This document shows positions 35,186 through 45,723 of a stretch of 64,000 nt of DNA, piece after piece; position 1 is the stretch's first letter; every line of letters begins with the position of its first letter. This stretch comes from Margaritifera margaritifera (Eukaryota > Mollusca > Bivalvia > Unionida > Margaritiferidae), in the NCBI GenBank assembly GCA_029931535.1, contig JAQPZY010001684.1, positions 3,870,001 to 3,934,000 on the forward strand, given 5' to 3'. The notes below the pieces were generated by a model. That model was not told the origin of the DNA, did no database searches, and saw only the letters and a list, made by a program, of their open reading frames with translations. The position numbers and the translations under genes are program-made.

Positions 35186-37143
35186 TACTTCCAGTATAAC
35201 CCTGAAGTCTACAGACATGCGTTCAAAAAGCATCGATTTGAACAAAATATCACGGCCAATCTACCACAAGCATGTTCTAAACACAGCTGAACAGATAACA
35301 CATAACCCGTATATTAAATAAAGCAATCAAGGCTTACATACGTGGATCTTCAAAGCCTGACAAAACAAGCAAAACGAGGGCTCCATGGAACAAAAATTTA
35401 AAATGCATTTTATATGTCAAAATGTGTCCATTAAAAATGGATACGAAGTGTTAAACCTTTAGACAGTACCCACTCGGTAAACATCAACATTGCAAATACA
35501 AAAAAGAACTCTGTGAAGGCCCAACACCAGTTTCATGCAAGTACGGAAACAATCTTTATACAAGAATAATGTAAACTTCAGTAAATGGCAAAAAATATTG
35601 TTCACACTTGAGAAGGAACAGAGATAAACAACTGGAACAACAACAGAGAAATTAATTCTCAACAAAGCCGATCTGAGATTAGACAGTCTTACATACTACA
35701 TGGATGAAAAACTTTTTAATTTCAGCCATCCCAATGGAAAATCCCCATTCTGATAATACGTATAGATATGAAGTATCTTATGAATTGTTAGCAACAAAAG
35801 ACCGAGCCATGCGATCAAAACAAGATACTGAATCTCTTCAAACATCGGTGAACAGGAAAACCATACAAATCAAAACATCAACACAGATGTTGACCACCCT
35901 GGACTTAGAAAACCTCAAGTTAGGTGGAGAAATGGTCATCAGATACATCTAGAAAATGTTGAACATCATTCAAATGAGAGGGCTGCCCGACATCCTAAAG
36001 TCGGTATTCTTACTAAGGTTCCAAAGAAATGTAAAGGCTAAATCATTATAGGAAATTAAAGGGACTCTATTGTCACCTGAGTTATAAGCAAGGTGTTAGA
36101 AACAGACTTGCAGGAAAAAATAAAAATTAAAACAAAAAATAAAAAAATAAAAAAAACAGAAGAAATCCTGAATAGGACTCAAAACCAGTTACAACGCGGA
36201 TATACTAAAAACATTTCACATAATGCTGCCTTTCTTATAATAGAAGCTATTAGGGAAGCACGGGTTTTGTACAAATTATGGGCTATCGCCACTTTGAATG
36301 TTGAAGCAGTATTCGATGTCGTAGGCTACCTGCGCAAGCTATATCACTCAGGCATCACCAGAACACCTTGACTCCTGATAAAAGACATGCAAACAAAATC
36401 CAGATCGAAAACGGAAGGAACTGATCAGGGACACCGAAACTCTATTACAAGAGATCAAACAAGGATCCAAACTTTCGCCAACCTTATATAAATGCTTTAA
36501 TATCGACATCCTCGACCGCATACTGAATAGCAACCTAAGAACTCCAATAGGTGTAACTTCTGTAGATAGAGCCACCATCACAAACGATAGCATTATGTGC
36601 CTAAAATCCAAAGGAATTACAGATTGGCATGCATCTAATCTATCACTTCAACTGCAAAGACCGGTCGACTACAAACCCCACAAAAATAAAAGGTAACAAA
36701 AGGTAGCCAATCCAATAATGGGAAATAGGTTCACACACAATAAAAGAATCATTGTCTGACCTCCTCTCGGTATCCAAAGGAAGATCAAGCTGTCACAGGA
36801 CACAGCGGATCTAATACAGAAATGTCACGGAACACTTTATGATATTATAGGTGTAGGTCTGCATAGATGCAACAGAGTCAACTCAAATATTTCTCACTAG
36901 ATTTATATCTCTTTTGTTGACGAAAGATTATTATGGCTTCGAGGTTGTGATATTACAAGACAAAGATGTTACTAAACTTGTGAAATATCAAGCAACAAGC
37001 TTGCATCAGATTAAATTTTTGCCAGAGAGATGTGCCCTAATTACTACATATACTCAGATCGGGGCTATTCCCATATCTGCAAATATTGGGATGAAAAATA
37101 TAACTTTATCGGAAAGTATTATACGCCATAAGGATACCAGATA
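35186..37143 (+). mobile_element. non-LTR retrotransposon (LINE) fragment, plus strand
   Basis: Reverse transcriptase pieces in order: LDLENLKLGGEMVIRYI (35.9 kb), NQLQRGYTKNISHNAAFLII and IATLNVEAVFDVV (36.2-36.3 kb; the palm segment with the first catalytic Asp), LRKLYHSGI, FNIDILDRILNSNL and TSVDRATITNDSIM (36.5-36.6 kb; the position of the second Asp box, where ADD has become TND), and a C-terminal piece FLPERCALITTYTQIGAIPI (37.0 kb). Many stops and the damaged Asp box show it is dead. Confidence 0.82.
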
Positions 37144-38053
37144 ATATAAGATTGCATCCCCACAACTAGCCTTAAAGAACGAATGAAGCCACAGCTGATT
37201 TATACAGGCCCGTAAAATAATTTATAAATACTTTGAACCAGTACAGAACCAGCAGATAAACCAGCAGCGGCGCCGACATTTAAACTCAAATGGGACTATA
37301 GAAGACTTACATTCATGTGGTCTGAAATATGTTATTGGCCAGTAGTGCTGAACATTTTCTCAAACCATATACAACATATAATGTATTACCGAAATATGAT
37401 AGCTCCTTCTCGTTCAAATTCAAGAAAGAACCCGTATCATATTATAATATGAAAGTTGTTGAGTCCTAGAAATGTCCTTACAGCAGCTAACATACATTAC
37501 GCTTACTTAAATCCAGATTTTTTAAATACTTTGCAGAGATATCTTGAATGATATCAGCTTTGAAATCCGAAATAAAATTGATTGATAGGTTGCCATTTTG
37601 TAAATCTACATACAACATTATTTAATGCAGAACGTAATTAATTGTATACCGAGAGTAACAGAGGTACCAAGACGCAGATCCAACAATTTTTAATTTAGCT
37701 GGTAACACGTGACCTGATTTTTTTCTTTTTTCTTTTTCTTTTTTGACAATGAATCGGTTGAGAAAACAAATCTAAACATTTCCTGAATCAGCTTTGAATA
37801 CAAAAAAGATATTGATCTAAAAGCCATCCCCGTTTTAGACAATTTTACGGTATGTCATAAAGTGGTTTCAAACAAATTAACAAATCACGTTTAATAGAGA
37901 TAAGTTTTAACTGTATTAATATGTTTCTGGATGTAATTATTTTGTGTTAAGAACTTAAAATTTAAATAGTATTTTAGTCCATTTTACTGCTGTCGTTAAA
38001 CCTGTCGTAAGGTGTTTTTCAATTTATATGCATACCTCTACCTTAAGTCTTAC
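37144..38053. other. remaining intron-like sequence of SLC17 copy B
   Basis: Searched by eye on the minus strand for the missing membrane exons; none found. T-rich low complexity at about 37,719-37,745. Confidence 0.45.
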
Positions 38054-38418
38054 CTTGTATTCTCCAGCACTAGTCTCAAAAGCTGTCTGGCATCCTTCCT
38101 GGTGGCGTTCCTCTTTACTTCCTTTCTGTATAATATGACTGGATTCATTTGACGTGGAAAAATTCCTTAATTTACTCCATAAGACGGTAACAATTTGAGT
38201 CTTTGAATAAAGGTCTGAATCACTAGGTTTGGTTGTATTCGAATTAATCGTGCTATTATCAGCTTTTTCTTTTGAAACATCCTTCAGCTGACCTTCTGGC
38301 TTGACCATGCATACGATGGCCATACTGAGGTTCACTCTGTGAACGTAGAGCCAAAACATAGCAAAGAAGGCAAGATAAACAAACTGCCATCTCTTGGAAC
38401 AAAAGCATTGAACGGGAC
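38054..38418 (-). CDS. SLC17 copy B, exon 2 (helix 1 and glycosylated loop)
   Basis: Acceptor TTTTATAG|GTCCCG (phase 1) and donor TACAAG|GTAAGA (phase 0), the same phases as copy A. It encodes SKRWQFVYLAFFAMFWLYVH, RVNLSMAIVCMVK, and a loop with the sequons NST, NTT, NFS and NES. No damage is visible. Confidence 0.88.
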
Positions 38419-38624
38419 CTATAAAACAATATAAAGTGGTAAAGCTTCCGTGCCGAACGTTTTGAGACGAATTTGCCTGATAACGCAATTAATGACTTTA
38501 TTTATTCCTGTATCAAGTGCTAATGATAATAATTTGAAGGTCAACTGTAAATTTTTAGTTTTCTTAAAATAAAAAGATTTCATTTTCGCTACAGGTCGAA
38601 TTTTTTTACTCAATTACATTTTTG

Positions 38625-38812
38625 GGAGCCGCGGTAGCTCAGTTGGCAGAGTGTCAGATTCATAATCCAAGGGTTGCTGGTTCGATACCCTCCTCAGCCA
38701 GCCCCAAACGACTCCCTCAGAGTGTCCTTGTGAAAGGCGCTTAACTCCTATTTCCATGGCATGATTTAATCAATAATGTGTTGAAAGTGCTGTTAAAACA
38801 AACCAACCAACC
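38625..38812 (+). mobile_element. tRNA-headed SINE
   Basis: The head has GGTAGCTCAGTTGGCAGAG (A box), loop TTCATAA (CAT) and GGTTCGATACCC (B box). The body GAAAGGCGCTTAACTCC..TTCCATGGCATGAT and the tail ACCAACCAACCA follow. Same family as the minus-strand copy at 23,915. The acceptor stem ends do not pair, so this is not a functional tRNA gene. It lies in intron 1 of SLC17 copy B. Confidence 0.9.
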
Positions 38813-39021
38813 AATTTTCATTGCAATTATTACTACCTGCTTGATGTAACAATAATACAGTGAAATCTGCTTGAGCAGACACCGCCATATTAAGGATATC
38901 TACTCGTAGCGGACATCAGTAATGAAATTCTTTTCATAATTTATAGAGAATATTGGTCTATAAAAGATATTTTTGTAGACCCTTTAATATCTTTACAGAC
39001 AGGTCTCGTGGTCTATTTTAT

Positions 39022-39026
<5 letters not shown>

Positions 39027-39070
<44 letters not shown>
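39027..39070. repeat. (GA)n microsatellite in SLC17 copy B intron 1
   Basis: GA run starting within 10 bp of the inferred exon 1 end, the same location as in copy A. Confidence 0.97.
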
Positions 39071-39073
<3 letters not shown>

Positions 39074-39076
39074 TGC

Positions 39077-39254
39077 CATCAGGTTTCGAGACTTTGACGT
39101 TAAGTTCATTTTTATCATGATGTTTGTCCTTTTTTATTTCAGGTTGCTGAAAAAGTGCATCACCCGTTCCATCATCTTTACTTTTATCTTGGTCTATTTT
39201 ACCATCAGATGTTTCCATTGATAATTTACCAAGACTATCGTCATGTATTTTCAT
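39077..39254 (-). CDS. SLC17 copy B, exon 1 (N-terminus, inferred)
   Basis: Starts ATGAAAATACATGACGATAG, alignable with ACGAAAATGACAGATGAAAG at the copy A start. It encodes an acidic and lysine-rich tail (METSDGKIDQDKSKDDGTG and KKDKHHDKNELNVKVSKPDG). The position equivalent to the copy A donor reads GATG|GCACGG, a poor splice site, so splicing may be impaired here. Confidence 0.5.
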
Positions 39255-39328
39255 TCAGAACTAGGAGATCTTCGATTATATCAGATGACGTTCGACCTTG
39301 GGCCTCGATGTAGCTGAATACATTCATC
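39255..39328 (-). promoter_or_regulatory. 5' flank of SLC17 copy B conserved with copy A
   Basis: Shares the CCAAGGTCGAACGTC block and surrounding sequence with the copy A 5' flank (8,766-8,842). Candidate leader or promoter-proximal sequence. Confidence 0.4.
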
Positions 39329-39434
39329 CGTTATGTCATAAAAAAACATCGCCTGCAATTTAAATAAAAAATATAAATTCTCAAAAATGTAAATGTACCG
39401 CTTAACGATTTAATCGTGATGTTAGAGGTCATGG

Positions 39435-39438
<4 letters not shown>

Positions 39439-39499
<61 letters not shown>
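39439..39499. repeat. (TA)n microsatellite
   Basis: Uninterrupted TA run. Confidence 0.97.
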
Positions 39500-39502
<3 letters not shown>

Positions 39503-39639
39503 AGTCTTACAAATGTGTTTTTTCTATGCCGGTGTTATAAATAGTTGTATAGAAGTTGTTTATATGTCAACCTATCAATGATGTCGTGGTTTACAGAACA
39601 ATGACTTCAAAGTCTTTAGTAACAAAAATAATTTGAAAG

Positions 39640-39942
39640 TATAATGTACCTACACGAAGAACATCTATGAGGATAATGCGAGAGCGCTTGAAGGAATGAA
39701 ATATGAATATGTTACTGATTTCATGTTAACATTTTCTATATATGAACATGGTCTTTATTCACTTATATAAGCTAGTAAGCTAATCAAGTCGAATAGTTGT
39801 ATTTTTTGACTGCTAATCAATTCGAATAGTTGTATGTTTTGACTGGTAATCAAGTCGAATAGTTGTATGTTTTGACTGGTAATCAAGTCGAATAGTTGCA
39901 TGTTTTGACTACAATGACGACGTGAGTTTCTGAAGACCACTG

Positions 39943-40025
<83 letters not shown>

Positions 40026-40140
40026 AAAGTGAAAAGTACCACGTGCCGGTTCATATATAGAAATCAATTTGTAAATTCAACAGGATATCAGTTATGTTCA
40101 TGTTTTAATTCTGTCAAGCGCTTTTGCATCATCATGATGG
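39640..40140. repeat. inverted repeat around a (TA)n tract
   Basis: The left arm (39,640-39,760) and right arm (40,030-40,140) are inverted, diverged copies of the unit containing GCGCTTGA.(G)GAAT.AAA.ATGAA and TATATATGAAC. Between them lie a 33-bp tandem array and a TA run at 39,944-40,022. The unit also occurs once at 25.9 kb. Confidence 0.75.
39779..39908. repeat. 33-bp tandem repeat, four copies
   Basis: The unit contains AATCAAGTCGAATAGTTGTA followed by TGTTTTGACTGGT. The last two copies are almost identical. Confidence 0.95.
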
Positions 40141-40261
40141 ATTCTTATTGTTGTTTGTTTGTTTTTTTCTTCTTTCTATTGTTGTTGCTTTTGTCCTTCT
40201 TCTTCTTAGTATTATTATTTATACATAGGGCATACGATAGTTATACACCTTGTTGCACGAG

Positions 40262-40501
40262 ATGTCTGGAAAACAAAAACCTATTGGGGTTTCTTTTCCA
40301 TACACGCCTGTAACTCCATGTATAACTACCACCGAGTGCACGAGATACTCAATTCCGCCTCGCCATCAAATCGTATTGTATTCTGTGGTTTCCACATTTA
40401 TCCTTGATCCCTCTCCTTATGATACCGAATCCAAAACCCAAAGCTGCATAGTTCTCAAGCCAGAGGATACATTACTTAAAGCACAAGTGGCTTCGGTATA
40501 A
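40262..40501 (+). CDS. possible small ORF or first exon, unassigned
   Basis: An ATG-initiated frame of 79 codons starting MSGKQKPIGVSFPYTPVTP, with balanced composition and no low complexity. It ends with TCG GTA TAA, where CG|GTATAA could be a weak donor. No family, signal peptide or membrane segment is evident, and no partner exon was found downstream. Chance is a real alternative. Confidence 0.2.
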   Translation: MSGKQKPIGVSFPYTPVTPCITTTECTRYSIPPRHQIVLYSVVSTFILDPSPYDTESKTQSCIVLKPEDTLLKAQVASV

Positions 40502-41555
40502 ATAATTTCAATCAATGTTAAAAATAAATAATAATCCATACGACTTATCTGTGTTTATAAAGATGTAGAGAGAGATTTTTATTATCCACACGCTTTAGCA
40601 TCAAGAGTGGGGATATTGTGATACCCTCAGTATGTCCGTCCGTCTGTCCGTCACCACATCTCTTCCGAAACTGTCAGTCTGAAAAATGACGAATCTTATT
40701 AGTTATCTTTCCCCCTGCGCTAAACATCTGCGTGAGGGGTGTCATTTTTGACTCCCACTCCCTGGGATCCATAGAACAGGGATCAAATTTTAATTACGAT
40801 GACACTATCAAATATTCCCTGACCAACCTTCATATATGCAATCACAGCAGGAGGGATTTAGCGTTATGATTCCTGGGTCACTGCCTGGGAGTGGGTGTGA
40901 GAGGATGGGAGGATCGGAATATGAAATACGAAGTGAGGGGATTTGCGATGGCTAGCCAAAGAAGTTGTTCTAGTTTGTTTATTACGATCCAGTTGAGTGC
41001 GCCATGTAAAGATCTGGCTATGGATGATTAAACGATCGCAGCTCTTTGCTTCAAACCGGCAAGATATCATTTATGTACAAGATACAAATTGTAATTGATA
41101 AAATAGATATATATATATATAAAAAAAAATTACTACATAAATTAAACTCTAGGGTTAAATTATGTGTGAGGGGTACATTATACAATATTGAAATAAAACT
41201 ATACTTCGTAGTTGAAATAGCACATAAATATGGTATTCTGTCGAACGGTGATGAATGAGGGGTGAAATTTCTATATAGATCTAACGTGATTGATTATATT
41301 CACACAGGACACAAACACATACACACAAATAGAAAGGCTTCGAGAAGGAGTAATATGTATGCAAACAATGAACAAATTATGTCATAAAAACTGCAGAACT
41401 TATACTGTTAATTAGCAAGATGATAGGAGATCCTCTTGATCTGCCCCCCCCCCCCCCGCTTCTTTTTCAAAAGGATGTTCTAATTTCCTATTTGTAAGGC
41501 AAGCCAAGGTCAGCGCATCAACAAAATATTACTGAATTGCGCTCTTTTATTCCAA

Positions 41556-41559
<4 letters not shown>
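40502..41559. other. intergenic, nothing recognised
   Basis: Contains a GTCCGTCCGTCTGTCCGTC stretch at about 40,632 and a C homopolymer at about 41,443-41,457. No gene. Confidence 0.4.
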
Positions 41560-41587
<28 letters not shown>

Positions 41588-41616
41588 ACACACATAGACA
41601 CACACACACACACACT
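41560..41616. repeat. (CA)n microsatellite
   Basis: CA run with two AT/AG interruptions. Confidence 0.95.
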
Positions 41617-41639
41617 TAATAACAAGACGATCTTCAGCA

Positions 41640-42230
41640 GTATTAAATGGAGTGCCTACTGAGCTTCGAACTATTTTTAGAAATGAAGGGGATTCCCTTC
41701 AAGTTACCATAACTTTTGATCGCTAAATACACTGTGCCAGGTGGAGTGATCAGATATCCAATGTGAAATAGGGTTTTACAAAACTCCATACTTGTCCAGT
41801 TTAAGTAGGGACTCACTCCACTGACGTTCAATGCAGGTTTAGGCCGTCAGTATATCTTTTGTTTTCAAATTGACTCAACCACAACAGAGGGTATACATTC
41901 TACTGACGTAATCTTGTGGAAATGGTACGAATATCACTCCAGCATCATAAATGACTACTCATGCATGGCCGATACATTCCCTATATACTTACATTCCTAT
42001 GACTGTGCTTCGTATATTGAATACAGCACCCAGCATGTACTAAAGAAATACTGACACATGCATACCTGTGTGTTCATTAACATTACAGCCTGTACGCTAA
42101 AAATATGTTTCAATCAATAGGATCGAGGGAGTGTTCATTGCTTTGCAAGAGAACCTGTCAAGGCGAGAGAGGGGGACGACGGGTATCTTGTGCTATCATA
42201 TTCGTGAAATTTTCATGAAATCTGCAAATC
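41640..42230. repeat. duplicated segment, partner at 14,540-15,140
   Basis: Collinear with the partner, from the GGATTCCCTTCAAGTTACC block through GATCAGATATCCAATGTG and CATGGCCGATACATTCCCTA to TTTTCATGAAATCTGCAAA. It lies about 2.4 kb upstream of SLC17 copy B. Confidence 0.7.
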
Positions 42231-42292
42231 TATTAGCATTTATATTCCCTCATTTCCTTACCATAGTGCATATAAGTCCTAATAAGTCGCGC

Positions 42293-42613
<321 letters not shown>

Positions 42614-42794
42614 GTGCATACATGTCTTGCATTGTTAAATAGAAATCCAGTGGGTTTGTGCATTAAGCTGAGTGTTAAATTCCTCTTGCCTAGTGAACTG
42701 GTTGCCGCGTACCTCAAGTTTTTGAATCTACCTTGTTCCATCATTTTATTTTGATTTTTTTATTGTGGGGGGGGGGGGGACAGAAAGGGGGGGG

Positions 42795-42876
42795 GACGCC
42801 TGGCTGAGTGGACAATAGTACAGGTGTATGAAAGCGATAGGTGATGTTCCTCGCTGCGCGGGTCGATTCTTGCTTG
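42795..42876 (+). repeat. tRNA-like sequence (Leu/Ser-type), degraded
   Basis: CTGGCTGAGTGG resembles the A box of class II tRNAs, and GCGGGTCGATTCTTGC resembles a damaged B box at suitable distance. Stem pairing is poor. Probably a SINE head or tRNA pseudogene. Confidence 0.35.
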
Positions 42877-42900
42877 GAACGAATTATAATTCTCTAACCT

Positions 42901-42959
<59 letters not shown>
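42901..42959. repeat. (CT)n microsatellite
   Basis: Uninterrupted CT run. Confidence 0.97.
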
Positions 42960-42961
<2 letters not shown>

Positions 42962-43385
42962 TTCGACGACAACTCGTTTCTCCATTTAAGGAAAGCCTCT
43001 CTCTCGCTTTAGGCTTCGATGACAACTCTTTTTTTTCCATTAAAGGAGAGCTTCAACTCGAATTTTTGAAAGACTTCAACTGCTTGGGTAATAGCTTTAC
43101 GACATCCCTCCACCTGAACTTACAGTATGCAGCTTTGATATTGACAACACTTAATGCAATGAACACTCCCAGTAACGTAACCAGTCGTGCTTTGAAGTTA
43201 ATAAACAAGTCAAGTTGAAATGTTAAGTTTAAAACACACTATAAAAGGCGTTTAGGTGTGATCCAACTGTTCTTCGAAGTCGTGAATGTAATTATTTGAA
43301 ACGACAATAAATAAAAGGCCTTGTCTCCTTAGAACAGAAATGAGTAAACTATGGGGGTGGAGGTGGGGTGTTGTTGTTGTGGTTG

Positions 43386-43387
<2 letters not shown>

Positions 43388-43425
<38 letters not shown>

Positions 43426-43426
43426 T
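43388..43426. repeat. (ATT)n microsatellite
   Basis: Uninterrupted ATT run. Confidence 0.97.
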
Positions 43427-44049
43427 CCTTTTTCCTGTGTAGTAAAGATTTAGGTTACATGATTTTTTAAGAAAATGGCAGAGAAGACTAGATAGATGCT
43501 TTTTTCACGCTATGATTGTTTAACACAATAATAAAATAAAATTAGGCATAATAATATGACAGAGGTCCGTAGTTCTTCCAAAGTATCTGCGAAAATATGT
43601 GTATTATGCTTCACAAACGTGTATGTTGGTCTATTAAATTATACGTAAATAACATAATAATTATTAAACGTTGGATAATGGATTACTTTTAATTACACTC
43701 AGAGGTGTGTGTTTTTGTGATAGCAAAAATCACCAGTTTGTTGGGGTCCACTATCAGTATGAGATGAATATTTTCGTATTATTTATCCGCTTTAAGAGGC
43801 TATTTGTTCTTAAAAATGTTCAATATATTGCTCTTTCAGCACAAATTACAATCAATGATACTCTGTTGCCCAGTCATCTATCTTACCCAAATATTCTGTA
43901 TTTAAAGTAATACAAATATTAAATTGTATAAATAACAAAATTTAAAAAAAATAAATAAATAAGCCTTTAACCTCTTTTTAATTGATGTTTTTCTCTATAT
44001 TAGAGCCCACCTTTACAGAAGTGAGCAATGTTATACCATTTTAGTGGGC
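43427..44049. other. intergenic, nothing recognised
   Basis: No gene supported. Confidence 0.4.
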
Positions 44050-44057
44050 ACTATAGG

Positions 44058-44177
44058 TAGGGCCGTCGTAAGTGGCGGACGAAACGGGCGATCGCCCGGG
44101 GCGCCAAACCTTGGGGCGCCGAAGGTGACGCTCGCCCTGGGCGCCGTTTCTTCCAGCGCAAACTTGCGACAGCCCTG
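44058..44177. mobile_element. 120-bp hAT-type MITE with 8-bp target duplication
   Basis: The left end is TAGGGCCGTCGTAAGT and the right end is the complement of CAGGGCTGTCGCAAGT. It is flanked on both sides by ACTATAGG (44,050-44,057 and 44,178-44,185), an exact 8-bp target duplication diagnostic of the hAT superfamily. The interior is GC-rich and self-complementary (GGGGCGCC, CGCCCGGG). Confidence 0.92.
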
Positions 44178-44185
44178 ACTATAGG

Positions 44186-45167
44186 ACCACTTCAGTGTGC
44201 AGCAGATCCTTTTCAAGATCACTAGCAGATTTGAAGTCTCAGTAGTCTGACATTTATCTGCATGGTGTACAAGCTGGCAGTTGTTCTTATGTAAGTACTC
44301 AAAAGTGTATCCTTTAAACGTCATACTTGTGACAAAAGTACACACAAATCTCGAATATAGATACTGGCTGAAAGCTTGTTTGGTCATATTTTCTTGAGAT
44401 TTACAGAAGTTATTTCAATCGTCATACTTCCTATATAATCAGATGTACAATCTATGAGTTGTAATCCAATATGGCTGCCGATGACGTCGTTCTGAAATGG
44501 TTTTGGACCTAAGATGAGAGTCTTTGGACACCTTGTTAATTACTTAACTCCATTACCATAGTTAATTACTCAAAGACATACAGCACCATTGTCTATTACA
44601 CCAAAACATATTTTCTTAGTATATTACCCCAAAACATCCATTACCCTAGTTAATTTCATAACTCCATCACCATAATCTTTTATCCCAAGACATCCATTAT
44701 CCTAGCCAATTACCCCAACTCCTCTCCCCAATCCATTACCATAGGCTATTACTCCAGGACATTTGTAAACTGTACCATTTTTACAACAACTGAATTAAAT
44801 TGTCTGAATTCAAAATAAAAGTAGAAGTTCTCATATGAATGCAACATTTCAAATGTCATAACAAATTTCCCTCTGTTACAGTGGTAACCTTTTATATTAT
44901 GTCAACAGCAAAAAATCTGCCTTTAAAATATCGGCATGATGTTCACAGTACACGGAACTGTGACAATTTTATTCTTTTAAAAATGGTGAAGATTGAGGGT
45001 TTTATCACTTGACTCGCACAAAGAATACATCTGTCATTTTTACTCATAAACAAGGCAGCAACCTTCTTTAACGATCCTTAGTTTCATACGAAAGGGCACT
45101 ATTTTTTTCTCAATCAGGAAACCGAATATACTTACACAAGTTTTGAACAAATAAACTAATTTTGATG
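44186..45167. other. intergenic, degenerate repeat words
   Basis: ATTACC(C/A)(C)A and CATTACCATAG-like phrases recur many times at 44,530-44,760, indicating an old short-period repeat. No gene. Confidence 0.45.
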
Positions 45168-45175
45168 GTGTAGAC

Positions 45176-45342
45176 CAGGGGTCTCAAAACTTTTTAAGAC
45201 GGGGGCCAGATTAGATTTTTTAAGGGGGCTTGCTGGCCGAAGCGACTGTGAAAAATTTAAATATATGCAAAATCGTTTTAAAAAAGCACAACACCGCGGG
45301 CCGGACAAATCGAAGCCGCGGGCCATAGTTTGGAGACCCCTG
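45176..45342. mobile_element. 167-bp hAT-type MITE
   Basis: The left end is CAGGGGTCTCAAAACT and the right end is the complement of CAGGGGTCTCCAAACT. The flanks GTGTAGAC and TTGTAGAC are an 8-bp target duplication with one change. The GC-rich interior contains GCGGGCCGGA and GCCGCGGGCC. Confidence 0.9.
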
Positions 45343-45675
45343 TTGTAGACTGTACCTTTGTAGACGGTACCTTACACAAGAAAAGAAGATAATGATCATT
45401 TAGAAGACAGCAAAGGTCGCAGATATTAATGCAGACATAAAAGCTTTGCATTTGTCAAAATCCAAGAAAACAAACCGGGCCATAAATATATGACACAGTT
45501 GCCTTTTTGTTATGATGGTATTGTATTCACAAATCTAGTTGCATGACTGAAACTTCCGATAGTAGTAATGTCCGAAAACTTGCCTAAACATAAAAGGTGG
45601 ACATTGACACCAACAACGACTACCACACCGGGTGTATAATATAAACTCTCTTGTGCATTAGTACAAGCAAGTTAT

Positions 45676-45720
<45 letters not shown>

Positions 45721-45723
45721 TAT
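45676..45723. repeat. (AAT)n microsatellite
   Basis: AAT run with a TAT interruption at the end. Confidence 0.95.

Larger units (their letters stand above)
31943..39254 (-). pseudogene. SLC17-family transporter copy B, core exons missing
   Basis: Tandem paralogue of the gene at 2,940-8,765. Present: exon 1 (39,254-39,077, inferred), exon 2 (38,418-38,054) and a terminal exon (32,101-31,943). Each is free of stops, with usable splice sites at exon 2 and the terminal exon. Absent between 32.1 and 38.05 kb: anything matching exon 3 (helices 2-4), the ERSRL exon or later helices. LINE pieces in both orientations fill that space instead. A protein made from these exons would lack the transport core, so copy B is probably a decayed or rearranged gene. 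A haplotype or assembly deletion, or the terminal exon belonging to a third lost copy, are alternatives. Confidence 0.65.

Noticed and set aside
38625..38700. functional tRNA-Met gene
   Set aside because: A and B boxes are present but the acceptor stem does not pair, and the SINE body follows; the same body is linked to the head at 24 kb.
44031..44387. 118-codon minus-strand frame
   Set aside because: Its proline/arginine-rich end is created by the hAT MITE; the rest has no features.
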